A DNA stretch of 64,000 nt from assembly GCF_015163075.1 (NCBI RefSeq), contig NZ_JADDXU010000021.1, forward strand, positions 87,785 through 151,784, in the 5' to 3' direction. Under the pieces are notes generated by a model. That model was not told the DNA's origin and made no database searches. It saw only the letters and a program-made list of their open reading frames with translations. The stretch comes from Streptomyces justiciae (GTDB lineage Bacteria > Actinomycetota > Actinomycetes > Streptomycetales > Streptomycetaceae). The translations under genes and the position numbers were made by a program. Positions 15,661-23,887 of the stretch are shown one piece after another (positions within the stretch are counted from its first letter, which is position 1; each line of letters starts with the position of its first letter).

Positions 15661-17112
15661 ATGTCCACCTCGGCCACCGCCAAGGCTCCCGCGCCCGAAC
15701 AGCCGGGCGGCACGCCCGCGTACGGCGCCCTCGACCGCTACTTCAAGATCTCCGAGCGCGGCAGCAGCCTCGCCCGCGAGGTCCGCGGCGGTTTCGCCAC
15801 CTTCTTCGCGATGGCCTACATCATCGTGCTGAACCCGATCATCCTCGGCAGCGCGAAGGACATGTACGGGCACCAGCTCGACAACGGCCAGCTCGTCACC
15901 GCCACCTGTGTCACCGCGGCCTTCACCACGCTCCTCATGGGCGTCATCGGCAACGTGCCGATCGCGCTGGCCGCCGGCCTCGGCGTGAACTCGGTCGTCG
16001 CCCTCCAGCTGGCGCCCCGGATGTCGTGGCCGGACGCCATGGGCATGGTGGTCCTGGCGGGCTTCATCGTGATGCTGCTGGTGGCGACCGGTCTGCGTGA
16101 GCGCGTGATGAACGCGGTGCCGTTCGGTCTGCGCAAGGCGATCAGCATCGGTATCGGCCTGTTCATCATGCTGATCGGCCTCGTCGACTCCGGCTTCGTC
16201 TCCCGCATCCCGGACGCCGCCCAGACCACCGTCCCGCTCCAGCTCGGCGCCGACGGTCACCTCAACGGCTGGCCGGTCCTGGTCTTCATCCTCGGCGCGC
16301 TGCTCACGCTCGCGCTGATCGTCCGCAAGGTGTCCGGCGCGATCCTGATCTCGATCGTCGCGATGACCGTCGTGGCGATGATCATCGACGCGGTCGCCAA
16401 GATCCCGTCCTGGGGTCTGACGACGCCGAAGTGGCCCGGCAACCCGGTCGCCAGCCCGGACTTCGGTCTGATCGGTGACGTCAGCCTGTTCGGCGGCTTC
16501 GACAAGGTCGGTGTGCTCACCGGCGTCCTCTTCGTCTTCACCGTGCTGCTGTCGTGCTTCTTCGACGCGATGGGCACGATCATGGGCGTCAGCGACGAGG
16601 CCAAGCTGACCGACGCGCAGGGCCAGATGCCCGGCATCAACAAGGTCCTCTTCGTGGACGGCCTCGCGGTCGCGGCGGGCGGCGCGAGCTCCTCGTCCGC
16701 CACGACCGCCTTCGTCGAGTCCACGGCCGGCGTCGGCGAGGGCGCCCGCACCGGCTTCGCGAACCTCGTCACCGGCGGCCTCTTCACGGTGGCGCTGTTC
16801 CTCGCGCCGGTCGCCACGATGGTCCCGTCCCAGGCGGCCACCCCGGCGCTGCTCGCGGTCGGCTTCATGATCCTGGCCAACTCGGTCAAGGAGATCGACT
16901 GGGCCGACTACACGATCGCGATCCCGGCGTTCATCACGATGGTGATGATGCCGTTCACCTACTCCATCACCAACGGCATCGGCATGGGCTTCATCACCTT
17001 CGTGGTGCTGCGCCTGGCGGCCGGCCGCGGCAAGGAGATCCCGGTCGCGATGTACGTCGTCTCCGCCGTGTTCGCCTTCTACTACCTGATGCCGGCCCTC
17101 GGCCTCACGTGA
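15661..17112 (+). CDS. NCS2 family purine permease (AzgA-like)
   Basis: A 483-residue inner-membrane transporter with about twelve to fourteen hydrophobic segments. The sequence SSSATTAFVESTAGVGEGAR (near residue 345) and the N-terminal RGGFATFFAMAYIIVLNP are typical of the AzgA branch of NCS2 permeases, which take up adenine, guanine or hypoxanthine by proton symport. Futalosine hydrolase, encoded 15 kb away, releases hypoxanthine, but there is no direct link. The promoter may give a leaderless transcript. Confidence 0.92.
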   Translation: MSTSATAKAPAPEQPGGTPAYGALDRYFKISERGSSLAREVRGGFATFFAMAYIIVLNPIILGSAKDMYGHQLDNGQLVTATCVTAAFTTLLMGVIGNVPIALAAGLGVNSVVALQLAPRMSWPDAMGMVVLAGFIVMLLVATGLRERVMNAVPFGLRKAISIGIGLFIMLIGLVDSGFVSRIPDAAQTTVPLQLGADGHLNGWPVLVFILGALLTLALIVRKVSGAILISIVAMTVVAMIIDAVAKIPSWGLTTPKWPGNPVASPDFGLIGDVSLFGGFDKVGVLTGVLFVFTVLLSCFFDAMGTIMGVSDEAKLTDAQGQMPGINKVLFVDGLAVAAGGASSSSATTAFVESTAGVGEGARTGFANLVTGGLFTVALFLAPVATMVPSQAATPALLAVGFMILANSVKEIDWADYTIAIPAFITMVMMPFTYSITNGIGMGFITFVVLRLAAGRGKEIPVAMYVVSAVFAFYYLMPALGLT

Positions 17113-17118
17113 CGCGGA

Positions 17119-17136
17119 CGGAGGGCCGGCCTTCCG
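17119..17136. terminator. Short palindrome between convergent genes
   Basis: CGGAGGGCCGGCCTTCCG is an almost perfect palindrome in the 25-base gap between the permease and the Tat-exported protein. It could act as a compact bidirectional terminator. Confidence 0.45.
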
Positions 17137-17137
17137 C

Positions 17138-18205
17138 TCAGGAGGCCAGGTCGCTCTTGTAGAACACGCTCGCGTCCAGGGTGTCCGGGTCGGTCGAGGT
17201 GGTCTTCGACGAGAAGCCGAAGGCCAGCCTCGGCGCCCCGGACACCATCCAGACGGCCGCGCCCTGGGGCTCGCGGCCCGGCAGGGAGGCGCCGGCGGTG
17301 GTCTCGAACTTGTCGTAGTACGAGCCGCCGGTGGCGTTCAGGTCGAGCGTGACCAGGTACGAGGGGCCGCTCGGGCCGCCGTAGGTGAGGTACGCGTACT
17401 GCCCGCACAGGGTGATGCCCTGGAACAGGTCGGAGTCGGTGAGCCCCAGCTCGTCGTTGTTGGGGATGGCCCGCTCGACCAGCCGGTAGCCGTCGCTGAG
17501 GCGGCCTGCGACCGCGTCCGCCATGTCGAAGACGGCGAGCCGCCACACCCGGGCGGCGGAGTCGCTGGTCGCGTACCGGATCAGCAGCCGGTTGGTGGAC
17601 GGGTCGATCGCGGGCCGGGGCAGCTTCACGAAGCTGGAGATCGTCGGCGTACGGTCGTAGATCGTGATCGACGGGTTGAAGTACTCGAGGGTCAGCCCGT
17701 CGGTGAAGCGGAAGCGGGCCAGCGTCTCACCGGCCCCGTTGTCGTTGGAGTCGCCGCCCTCGATCCACAGGTACGGCGTCGAGCCGGAGCCGGTCGGCTC
17801 CACGCCCATCGACGAGCCGTGGCCGAAGCCCTGGATGGCCATCGCGCCGAGCACGTTGCCCGCGAGGTCGGTCTGGGAGATCCACAGGTCGCCGTTGTGG
17901 CCGGCGCTGTCGCCGATGCGGTGCTGGGCGAAGTAGATGTGGCCGTTGACGTTGTCGTAGGCGAAGGACTGCATCGCCCAGTACGGCTGGTGCAGGGTGG
18001 CCCGCCAGACCGGGTTGCCGCCGTTGCCGGAGAGCACGAAGTGCTGCGAGGCGGGGACGACGGCCTGTGCCGTGCCCGCCGCGATCAGCGGGGCCGCCGT
18101 ACCGACCGCGGCCGCGGCGGCGAGTCCGGCACCGCCCCGCAGCAGCCCCCGCCTGCTCGGCCCCCGCAGGGCTCTCCCCGCTGTCCCGTCGATCCCGTCA
18201 CGCAT
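17138..18205 (-). CDS. Tat-exported beta-propeller protein (TagC/P68 receptor-binding-like)
   Basis: A 355-residue exported protein. A twin-arginine signal (SRRGLLRGG, Arg18-Arg19) leads into a hydrophobic run that ends AQA near residue 48. The mature part contains propeller-like repeats with HIYFAQ, GDLWISQTDLAGNVL and a glycine-rich GHGSSMGVEPTG segment, as in proteins annotated as teichoic acid biosynthesis protein C and phage P68-type receptor-binding propellers. It probably binds a cell-wall glycopolymer, which is inference. It converges on the permease gene and shows no partner. Confidence 0.75.
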   Translation of the reverse strand: MRDGIDGTAGRALRGPSRRGLLRGGAGLAAAAAVGTAAPLIAAGTAQAVVPASQHFVLSGNGGNPVWRATLHQPYWAMQSFAYDNVNGHIYFAQHRIGDSAGHNGDLWISQTDLAGNVLGAMAIQGFGHGSSMGVEPTGSGSTPYLWIEGGDSNDNGAGETLARFRFTDGLTLEYFNPSITIYDRTPTISSFVKLPRPAIDPSTNRLLIRYATSDSAARVWRLAVFDMADAVAGRLSDGYRLVERAIPNNDELGLTDSDLFQGITLCGQYAYLTYGGPSGPSYLVTLDLNATGGSYYDKFETTAGASLPGREPQGAAVWMVSGAPRLAFGFSSKTTSTDPDTLDASVFYKSDLAS

Positions 18206-18292
18206 GGGTCGTCCCCTCCCGAGTGGCCGGGCGGGCGCCCGGCACGGAAGATCGACCCTAGGCGTAAGGAAGTTGACGGTTGATCGAGTTGG

Positions 18293-18475
18293 TCAGGTCA
18301 GTCCGTAAAACTTCTCTGTCTCGTCCACGGCGGCCTGAAAGCGCTCGTCGAAGTCGTCCCGCACGAGCGTCCGGATCACATAGTCCTGGACGCTCATTCC
18401 CCTTTTGGCCGCATGGTCCCGGAGCCGGTCGAGCAGCTCCCCGTCTATCCGCAGGCTGAGCACGCTGGTCCCCAT
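18293..18475 (-). CDS. Ribbon-helix-helix protein, orphan antitoxin-like
   Basis: A 60-residue protein beginning MGTSVLSLRIDGELLDRLRDHA, the strand-helix-helix pattern of CopG/Arc DNA-binding proteins, with a C-terminal FQAAVDETEKFYGL tail like those of type II antitoxins. A GTG two codons upstream is an alternative start. No toxin gene is adjacent: neighbours are the Tat protein and the divergent MarR gene. It could be a solitary regulator. Confidence 0.75.
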   Translation of the reverse strand: MGTSVLSLRIDGELLDRLRDHAAKRGMSVQDYVIRTLVRDDFDERFQAAVDETEKFYGLT

Positions 18476-18595
18476 GAACACGAGGGTCGCGGGCCGATCC
18501 GGGCGCCGTTCACTTTCCGCTGCCGTCTCACTCGTACGGGTGAAGGTCCGGTTTCAGTGGCCAGGCTCACGGGAATCCTCGCGCGCGCCAGCTTG

Positions 18596-18623
18596 TTTAG
18601 CGAGAGTAATGAGTTACCCTAAA
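18596..18623. promoter_or_regulatory. Candidate MarR operator
   Basis: The inverted repeat GTAA-TGAG-TTAC (18606-18617) sits inside a larger TTTAG/CTAAA pair (18596-18623) immediately upstream of the MarR start codon. Autoregulation by the MarR protein is the simplest reading. Confidence 0.5.
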
Positions 18624-18626
18624 GAG

Positions 18627-19064
18627 ATGCCGGACCTTACCCATGGCGACGACGTAGCCGCCGTGAACTCCCTACGCTCCGCCGTGATGCGACTGTCGCG
18701 CCGACTCAAGCACCAGCGGGTCGACGAGTCGCTGAGCCCCACCGAGATGTCGGTCCTGGGCACCCTCTCCATCTGCGGCAAGGCCACCCCCGGTGAGCTC
18801 GCCCGCAAGGAGCACGTACAGCCGCCGTCGATGACCCGCATCGTGGCGCTGCTGGAGGCCAAGGGACTCGTCCGGCTGGAGCCGCACCCCGAGGACCGCC
18901 GCCAGAAGGTCGTCACGAAGACGGAGCAGGCGGAGGCGATGCTCGCCGAGAGCCGCGCCAAGCGCAACGCCTTCCTGGCCACCCTGGTCGACGGACTCGA
19001 CGAGGACGAGTGGGCGAAACTGCGCGCCGCCGCCCCCGTGCTGGAGAAGCTCGCACACCTGTAA
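18627..19064 (+). CDS. MarR family regulator
   Basis: A 145-residue winged-helix regulator. The DNA-binding region (SPTEMSVLGTLSICGKATPGELA and a recognition helix around PPSMTRIVALLEAKGLV) and the wing (HPEDRRQKVV) are clear. ATG 18627 is chosen; an in-frame ATG at 18609 would put the candidate operator inside the coding region. It lies 23 bases upstream of the MFS gene on the same strand and likely controls it and itself. Confidence 0.92.
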   Translation: MPDLTHGDDVAAVNSLRSAVMRLSRRLKHQRVDESLSPTEMSVLGTLSICGKATPGELARKEHVQPPSMTRIVALLEAKGLVRLEPHPEDRRQKVVTKTEQAEAMLAESRAKRNAFLATLVDGLDEDEWAKLRAAAPVLEKLAHL

Positions 19065-19087
19065 CCGTCTTGAGGAGGCGAACCCTT

Positions 19088-20437
19088 TTGAGTACGGGAC
19101 CCGGAGCAGACTCCGCCCCCGCACCGTCCACCTCGACCCTTGAGGACCCTGGCAGGTCCTCGATGTTCAGCTCACTCAGGAACCGCAACTACCGCCTGTT
19201 CTTCCTGGGACAGGTCGTCTCCAACACCGGTACCTGGATGCAGCGCATCGCCCAGGACTGGCTCGTCCTCAGCCTCACCGGCTCCGCGACCGCCGTCGGT
19301 GTCACGACGGCACTCCAGTTCCTGCCGATGCTCCTGTTCGGCCTCTACGGCGGCGTCCTCGTCGACCGGCTCCCCAAGCGCCCCACCCTCCTGGTCACCC
19401 AGTCGGCGATGGCCCTCACCGGCCTGGCGCTCGCCTTCCTCACCCTGACCGGCCACGTCGAGGTCTGGCACGTCTACCTCGCCGCCTTCGCCGTCGGCCT
19501 CGCCACGGTCGTCGACAACCCGGCCCGGCAGACCTTCGTCTCCGAGATGGTCGGCCCCGACCAGCTCCAGAACGCCGTCAGCCTCAACTCCGCGAACTTC
19601 CAGTCCGCCCGCCTGATCGGCCCCGCCGTCGCGGGCCTGATGATCACCGGTGTCGGCACGGGCTGGGCGTTCCTCGCGAACGGCCTGAGCTTCATCGCCC
19701 CGATCACCGGCCTGCTCCTGATGCGCGCCCGCGAGCTGTACGACGTGCAGCGCGCCCCGCGCGGCAAGGGCCAGCTGCGGGAGGGGCTGCACTATGTCGC
19801 GGGCCGCCCGGACCTGATCTGGACGATCGTGCTGGTCGGCTTCGTGTCGACCTTCGGCTTCAACTTCCCCGTGTACCTGTCGGCCTTCGCCGACGACGTC
19901 TTCCACGCGGGCGCCGGCTCCTACAGCCTCTTCAACACCGTCATGGCGGTCGGCTCCCTCGCGGGCGCCCTCCTCGCCGCCCGCCGCGGCACCGCCCGGA
20001 TGCGGGTCCTTGTGGTGGGCGCGGTGGCCTTCGGCACGCTGGAGATGGTGGCGTCCCTCGCCCCGTCCCTCTGGCTCTTCGCCCTGCTGATGATGCCGAT
20101 CGGCATGTTCGGCATGACGGTCAACGTCACCGCCAACAGCAGCGTCCAGCTGAGCACCGACCCGGCCATGCGCGGCCGGGTGATGTCCCTCTACATGATG
20201 GTGTTCATGGGCGGCGCCCCGCTGGGCGCCCCGATCGCCGGCTGGATCACCGACGCGTACGGCGTCCGGGCGGGCCTGGCGGTCGGCGGCGCGATCGCCG
20301 CGGGCGCGGCGGTCGTCATCGGCCTGGTCCTCGCCAGGGTCGGCAACCTGCGGCTGTCGGTGGGCTGGAACCGCGGCCACCCGCAGGTCCGCTTCGTGCC
20401 GCGGCAGGCACAGGAGCAGCTGGCACCGGCGGCGTAG
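19088..20437 (+). CDS. MFS exporter of the EmrB/enterobactin-exporter type
   Basis: A 449-residue MFS transporter with about twelve membrane segments. The first helix region reads FSSLRNRNYRLFFLGQVVSN and is followed by TGTWMQRIAQDWLVL, a signature of the MFS_3 group that includes drug and siderophore exporters. The TTG at 19088 is preferred because a strong GAGGAGG lies nine bases upstream; an ATG at 19163 would remove 25 residues before the first helix. It follows the MarR gene and is probably induced by its ligand. Confidence 0.9.
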   Translation: MSTGPGADSAPAPSTSTLEDPGRSSMFSSLRNRNYRLFFLGQVVSNTGTWMQRIAQDWLVLSLTGSATAVGVTTALQFLPMLLFGLYGGVLVDRLPKRPTLLVTQSAMALTGLALAFLTLTGHVEVWHVYLAAFAVGLATVVDNPARQTFVSEMVGPDQLQNAVSLNSANFQSARLIGPAVAGLMITGVGTGWAFLANGLSFIAPITGLLLMRARELYDVQRAPRGKGQLREGLHYVAGRPDLIWTIVLVGFVSTFGFNFPVYLSAFADDVFHAGAGSYSLFNTVMAVGSLAGALLAARRGTARMRVLVVGAVAFGTLEMVASLAPSLWLFALLMMPIGMFGMTVNVTANSSVQLSTDPAMRGRVMSLYMMVFMGGAPLGAPIAGWITDAYGVRAGLAVGGAIAAGAAVVIGLVLARVGNLRLSVGWNRGHPQVRFVPRQAQEQLAPAA

Positions 20438-20458
20438 CTCTTTCGACTGGGGCCGGCT

Positions 20459-20477
20459 CGGAGGGCTAAACCCTCCG
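20459..20477. terminator. Bidirectional terminator overlapping the GNAT stop codon
   Basis: CGGAGGG and CCCTCCG form a 7-base stem around CTAAA between the convergent MFS and acetyltransferase genes. The TAG stop of the acetyltransferase lies in the loop. Confidence 0.65.
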
Positions 20478-20987
20478 GGCCAGCAACTGTCCCGGCCACT
20501 CCTGCTCGCCGACCGTGAAGGCCTGGACGCGGCTGAAGCCGTTGTCCTCGTAGTAGCGGACGAGCTTGCCGTCGTCGCCCGCGTAACAGTCCACGCGGAG
20601 CAGCGCGACGCCCGCCCGCCGAGTCTCCTCGGCCGCGTGTTCGATGAGGGCGCTGCCCACGCCCTGGCCCTTGAAGCGGCGCTCCGAGGCCAGCCAGTGG
20701 ATGTACCGCTCGGGCTCGCCGGGCGCGGGGAGATGGGCCAGATAGGCGCCGGGCGCGTCGGTGAGGCTGAGGGTGGCGGCCGGTACGCCGTCGACCTCGG
20801 CGATGTAGGTGATGCCGTCGTCCATGTACCGCGTGACGGACTCCACGGTCTTCGGGCTCTCCGACAGCGGCTTCGATCCCCACTGCCCGGTACGCCCCTG
20901 TGAGACCAGCCACTCCACACAGCTGTCCAGCATGCCGAGTATCGCCGGGATGTCGTCGTGGTCGCCGTTCCTGATGGTGATCGCCAT
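20466..20987 (-). CDS. GNAT family N-acetyltransferase
   Basis: A 173-residue acetyl-CoA-dependent acyltransferase. The pyrophosphate-binding motif A is seen as RFKGQGVGSALIEHA near residue 110, followed by the motif B YYEDNGFSRV. ATG 20987 is chosen because the ORF-long upstream part lacks any family similarity. The acceptor substrate is unknown. It diverges from the 2',3'-cyclic phosphodiesterase gene. Confidence 0.88.
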   Translation of the reverse strand: MAITIRNGDHDDIPAILGMLDSCVEWLVSQGRTGQWGSKPLSESPKTVESVTRYMDDGITYIAEVDGVPAATLSLTDAPGAYLAHLPAPGEPERYIHWLASERRFKGQGVGSALIEHAAEETRRAGVALLRVDCYAGDDGKLVRYYEDNGFSRVQAFTVGEQEWPGQLLARRV

Positions 20988-21021
20988 GACGGCAGCGTAG
21001 ATCTTTGCCAAGGTGACGGGC

Positions 21022-21594
21022 ATGAGACTTTTCGCCGCGGTGCTGCCGCCGGAGGACGTGGCCGAGGAACTGGCCACCGAGCTGGACGGATTGAAGCGGC
21101 TTCCGGGGGCGGATGAGCTGCGCTGGACCGGCCGGCCCGGCTGGCACTTCACGCTGGCGTTCTACGGCGAGGTCGACGACGACGTCGTACCGGAACTGTC
21201 GGCCAGGCTGGAGCGCGCGGCGGGCCGTACCGAGGCCTTTGAGCTGACCCTGCACCGGGGCGGGCAGTTCGGGCGCGGCCGGGCCCTGTGGATCGGGGCG
21301 GACGGGGACATGGCGGCGCTGCGGCTGCTCGCCGAGCGGGCGGAGGCGGCGGGGCGCAAGGCCGGCGTCGACATGGGGGAGCACCGGCGGTACAAGGCGC
21401 ATCTGACCGTGGCGCGGAGTCGGTCGGAGGTGGATGTGCGGCCGTATGTCGCGGAGCTGGGTGCGTTCCGGGGGCGGTCGTGGACCGTGGGTGAACTGGC
21501 GCTCGTGCGGAGCAGCCTGCCGCGGTCTGGGATGCCGGGGGAGCAGCCTCGGTATGAGGTGGTCGGGCGGTGGGGGTTCGGAGGGGCCGGTTAG
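21022..21594 (+). CDS. thpR: RNA 2',3'-cyclic phosphodiesterase (2H family)
   Basis: A 190-residue member of the 2H phosphoesterase superfamily. Both HxTx catalytic motifs are present, HFTL near residue 45 and HLTV near residue 127. The family opens 2',3'-cyclic phosphates on RNA and was first described as 2'-5' RNA ligase. ATG 21022 is preferred over the GTG three codons upstream on account of an AAGG upstream. It is followed by a 29-codon open frame. Confidence 0.9.
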   Translation: MRLFAAVLPPEDVAEELATELDGLKRLPGADELRWTGRPGWHFTLAFYGEVDDDVVPELSARLERAAGRTEAFELTLHRGGQFGRGRALWIGADGDMAALRLLAERAEAAGRKAGVDMGEHRRYKAHLTVARSRSEVDVRPYVAELGAFRGRSWTVGELALVRSSLPRSGMPGEQPRYEVVGRWGFGGAG

Positions 21595-21604
21595 GCTCGG
21601 GGGT

Positions 21605-21694
21605 GTGGACCCGAAGACCCGGAACCGGATCATGGCCGTTGTGCTGGTGCTGATGTTTGGCGTTGTCGCGGTGGCGGCGGCGCTTGGTAAGTGA
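21605..21694 (+). CDS. Small single-pass membrane peptide
   Basis: A 29-residue open frame with a GTG start, 10 bases after the phosphodiesterase stop. It encodes a basic head (VDPKTRNRIM) and one hydrophobic helix (AVVLVLMFGVVAVAAALGK). The composition is that of a real small membrane protein and not of a random high-GC frame. Function is unknown. The main doubt is the lack of a clear ribosome site. Confidence 0.55.
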   Translation: MDPKTRNRIMAVVLVLMFGVVAVAAALGK

Positions 21695-21721
21695 CGGCTG
21701 GGGAACTGCGGGTGCGTTTTC

Positions 21722-21774
21722 GGCTGCGGGCCGGATGTGGCTGGTCGCGCAGTTCCCCGCGCCCCTTGGGGGCG
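21722..21774. repeat. Dispersed intergenic repeat, copy 2 (inverted)
   Basis: The same unit as at 12679 in reverse orientation: GGCTGCGGGCC, then GTGGCTGGTCGCGC, AGTTCCCCGCGCCCC and a TTGGGGGCG end. It lies 16 bases beyond the stop codon of the aldo-keto reductase that reads toward it. Confidence 0.85.
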
Positions 21775-21789
21775 TAGCCGTCACCGGTG

Positions 21790-22782
21790 CTACCAGGCGA
21801 AGGCCTCCGGGGAGGGTCCCGGGCCCGGGAAGATCTCGTTCAGGTCGGTCAGGAGCTCTTCGCTCAGGTCCAGCTCTGAGGCTCGGATCGCTGATTCCAG
21901 CTGTTCCGCCGTGCGCGGGCCGACGATCGGGCCCGTGACGCCGGGGCGGGTGAGGAGCCAGGCCAGGGCCGTCTCGCCGGGTTCCAGGCCGTGCTTGTCG
22001 AGGAGATCCTCGTACGACTGGATCTGCGCGCGCACGGCCGGATTGGTCAGCGCCTCCGCCGTACGGCCGGAAGTACGGCGACCGCCCGCCACCTCCTTCT
22101 TGATGACCCCGCCCAGCATGCCGCCGTGCAGCGGCGACCAGGGGATCACGCCGAGGCCGTACTCCTGCGCGGCCGGGATGACCTCCATCTCGGCGCGGCG
22201 CTCGAAGAGGTTGTAGAGGCACTGCTCGCTGACGAGGCCGATGGTGCCGCCGCGGCGGGCGGCGATCTCGTTGGCCTGGGCGATCTTGTAACCCGGGAAG
22301 TTGGAGGAACCGGCGTACAGGATCTTGCCCTGCTGGACCAGGACGTCGATCGCCTGCCAGATCTCCTCGAAGGGGGTGGCGCGGTCGATGTGGTGGAACT
22401 GGTAGACGTCGATGTGGTCGGTCTGGAGGCGCTTGAGCGACGCATCGACGGCACGGCGGATGTTCAGCGCCGAGAGCTTGTCGTGGTTGGGCCAGGCCTC
22501 GCCGTCGGCGCCCATGTTGCCGTAGACCTTGGTGGCGAGGACGACCTTGTCGCGATGGGCGGGGTTCTTGGCGAACCAGGTGCCGATGATTTCCTCGGTA
22601 CGGCCCTTGTTCTCGCCCCAGCCGTACACGTTGGCGGTGTCGAAGAAGTTGATGCCCGCGTCCAGCGCCGCGTCCATGATCGCGTGGCTGTGGGTTTCGT
22701 CCGTCTGCGGACCGAAGTTCATGGTGCCGAGGACGAGCCGGCTGACCTTGAGTCCCGTGCGTCCGAGCTGCGTGTACTTCAT
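21790..22782 (-). CDS. Aldo/keto reductase, YajO/voltage-gated beta-like group
   Basis: A 330-residue NADPH-dependent oxidoreductase beginning MKYTQLGRTGLKVSRLVLG. The catalytic residues are visible in FFDTANVYGWGENKG, VVLATKVYGN and DVYQFHHID. It is distantly related to the reductase at 10220 but differs in length and in the active-site loop. There is no linked regulator; the DUF397 gene lies upstream on the same strand. Substrate unknown. Confidence 0.92.
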   Translation of the reverse strand: MKYTQLGRTGLKVSRLVLGTMNFGPQTDETHSHAIMDAALDAGINFFDTANVYGWGENKGRTEEIIGTWFAKNPAHRDKVVLATKVYGNMGADGEAWPNHDKLSALNIRRAVDASLKRLQTDHIDVYQFHHIDRATPFEEIWQAIDVLVQQGKILYAGSSNFPGYKIAQANEIAARRGGTIGLVSEQCLYNLFERRAEMEVIPAAQEYGLGVIPWSPLHGGMLGGVIKKEVAGGRRTSGRTAEALTNPAVRAQIQSYEDLLDKHGLEPGETALAWLLTRPGVTGPIVGPRTAEQLESAIRASELDLSEELLTDLNEIFPGPGPSPEAFAW

Positions 22783-22812
22783 GGGTTCTTAGCCAACGGC
22801 GTGGAGTGGGCT

Positions 22813-22995
22813 CTAGGCAAGCATCTTGAGGAAGGCGGTCCAGGTGGCGGGGGTGAGGTGGAGGTGGGGGGCGTGGGGGTCGGGGGATTTTGAGTCGCGG
22901 AGGTGGATGGTGGTGGGGGTGGGGGCTATTTCGAGGCACTCGCCGCCCTGACCGCCGCTGTAGCTGCTCTTGAACCAGTGCAGTTCGGTACTCAT
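22813..22995 (-). CDS. DUF397 protein
   Basis: A 60-residue protein with the family pattern: W-F-K-S-S-Y-S-G near residue 7, ECLEIA, HLRDSK and a terminal TPATWTAFL. DUF397 proteins almost always accompany a DUF5753 helix-turn-helix protein in this genus. The ATG overlaps the stop of that gene by four bases (ATGA). The pair has been described as resembling a toxin-antitoxin module, with the small partner of unsettled function. Confidence 0.93.
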   Translation of the reverse strand: MSTELHWFKSSYSGGQGGECLEIAPTPTTIHLRDSKSPDPHAPHLHLTPATWTAFLKMLA

Positions 22996-23804
22996 AGGTC
23001 CCGGGCCACCTTGTCGATCAGTTCCGCTGACTCATCAGGGTTGAGAGCCTGAGCTCGAAGAATGCCATATTGAGTGAACAGGTCGCCTAGGTGCGGCTGT
23101 TCACTGACGAAGTAGCCGCCCCCTGGTCCTTCGACGTAGGCGAGCGGGGTGCGCTCGTCGGTTTCCAGCAGGATCATCGGGCCGTTCAGAGAGGCGTGTT
23201 CCTCACGGTCACCGGGCATGACCTGGACCTCGACGTTGCGCCGCTTGCGCACGTGCAGAAGGTGCTCCAGCTGCTCTTTGAGAGCCTGCTTACCGCCCAG
23301 CGGGCGCTTCAGGGCGTGCTCCTCCAGTACGAAACCGAGGACTGGTGCGGGTTTGCGTTCCATCACCCGCTGCCGGTCGAGGCGTGCAGACAGCCTGGTC
23401 TCGATCTCCTCGTCCTCCAGGGGAGGACGCTGCGAGTCGAAGATCGCACGGGCGTAGGCCTCGGTCTGGAGCAGGCCCGGGATCACGTGGTTGGCGTACA
23501 TGTAGATCGCACTGGCCTTCGCCTCCAACGCCGCGTAGTCCTCGAACCACGAGGGAAACCGACTGACCTTGAGCTTCCGCGCAGTGGCGAGCAGTGCACC
23601 TTGTGCACCGAGCTTCTCGTCCGCGATCTCGACGAACTGCCCCTTCGGAGCCCGTTCTCCCCGTTCCACCATGGCCACTTGGGACTTGGAGTAACCGACG
23701 TACTTGCCCAGTGTCTCCTGTGTCATCCCAGCTCGCTCCCGGTAGAACCGCAGCAACGAGCCGAACATCTCCAGGTTCCCCGAGCCCTGTTCACCGGAGT
23801 GCAC
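22992..23804 (-). CDS. XRE-family regulator with DUF5753 (Scr1-like)
   Basis: A 270-residue DNA-binding protein. The N-terminal helix-turn-helix (AGMTQETLGKYVGYSKSQVAMVERG) is followed by a DUF5753 domain containing YANHVIPGLLQTEAYARA and a RLDRQRVM segment. The GTG at 23804 is chosen because GGGGAGG lies five bases upstream. It is coupled to the DUF397 gene, and a 17-base palindrome lies upstream, so autoregulation is likely. BldB-partner and Scr1-like proteins of this type influence development in the genus; a specific role here is not shown. Confidence 0.92.
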   Translation of the reverse strand: MHSGEQGSGNLEMFGSLLRFYRERAGMTQETLGKYVGYSKSQVAMVERGERAPKGQFVEIADEKLGAQGALLATARKLKVSRFPSWFEDYAALEAKASAIYMYANHVIPGLLQTEAYARAIFDSQRPPLEDEEIETRLSARLDRQRVMERKPAPVLGFVLEEHALKRPLGGKQALKEQLEHLLHVRKRRNVEVQVMPGDREEHASLNGPMILLETDERTPLAYVEGPGGGYFVSEQPHLGDLFTQYGILRAQALNPDESAELIDKVARDL

Positions 23805-23851
23805 AAGGACCTCCCCAACTACACAGCGCTGCACCACCCTTGCTCAACCCT

Positions 23852-23868
23852 GGTCACAGTATGTGACC
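23852..23868. promoter_or_regulatory. 17-base palindrome between the HTH gene and a divergent hypothetical gene
   Basis: GGTCACAGTATGTGACC is a perfect inverted repeat with 6-base arms and a 5-base spacer. It lies midway in the divergent gap, 48 bases from the HTH start and 20 bases from the other start, and is the obvious operator candidate for the DUF5753 regulator. Confidence 0.65.
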
Positions 23869-23887
23869 GCCCGCCACGATTTGCGGC

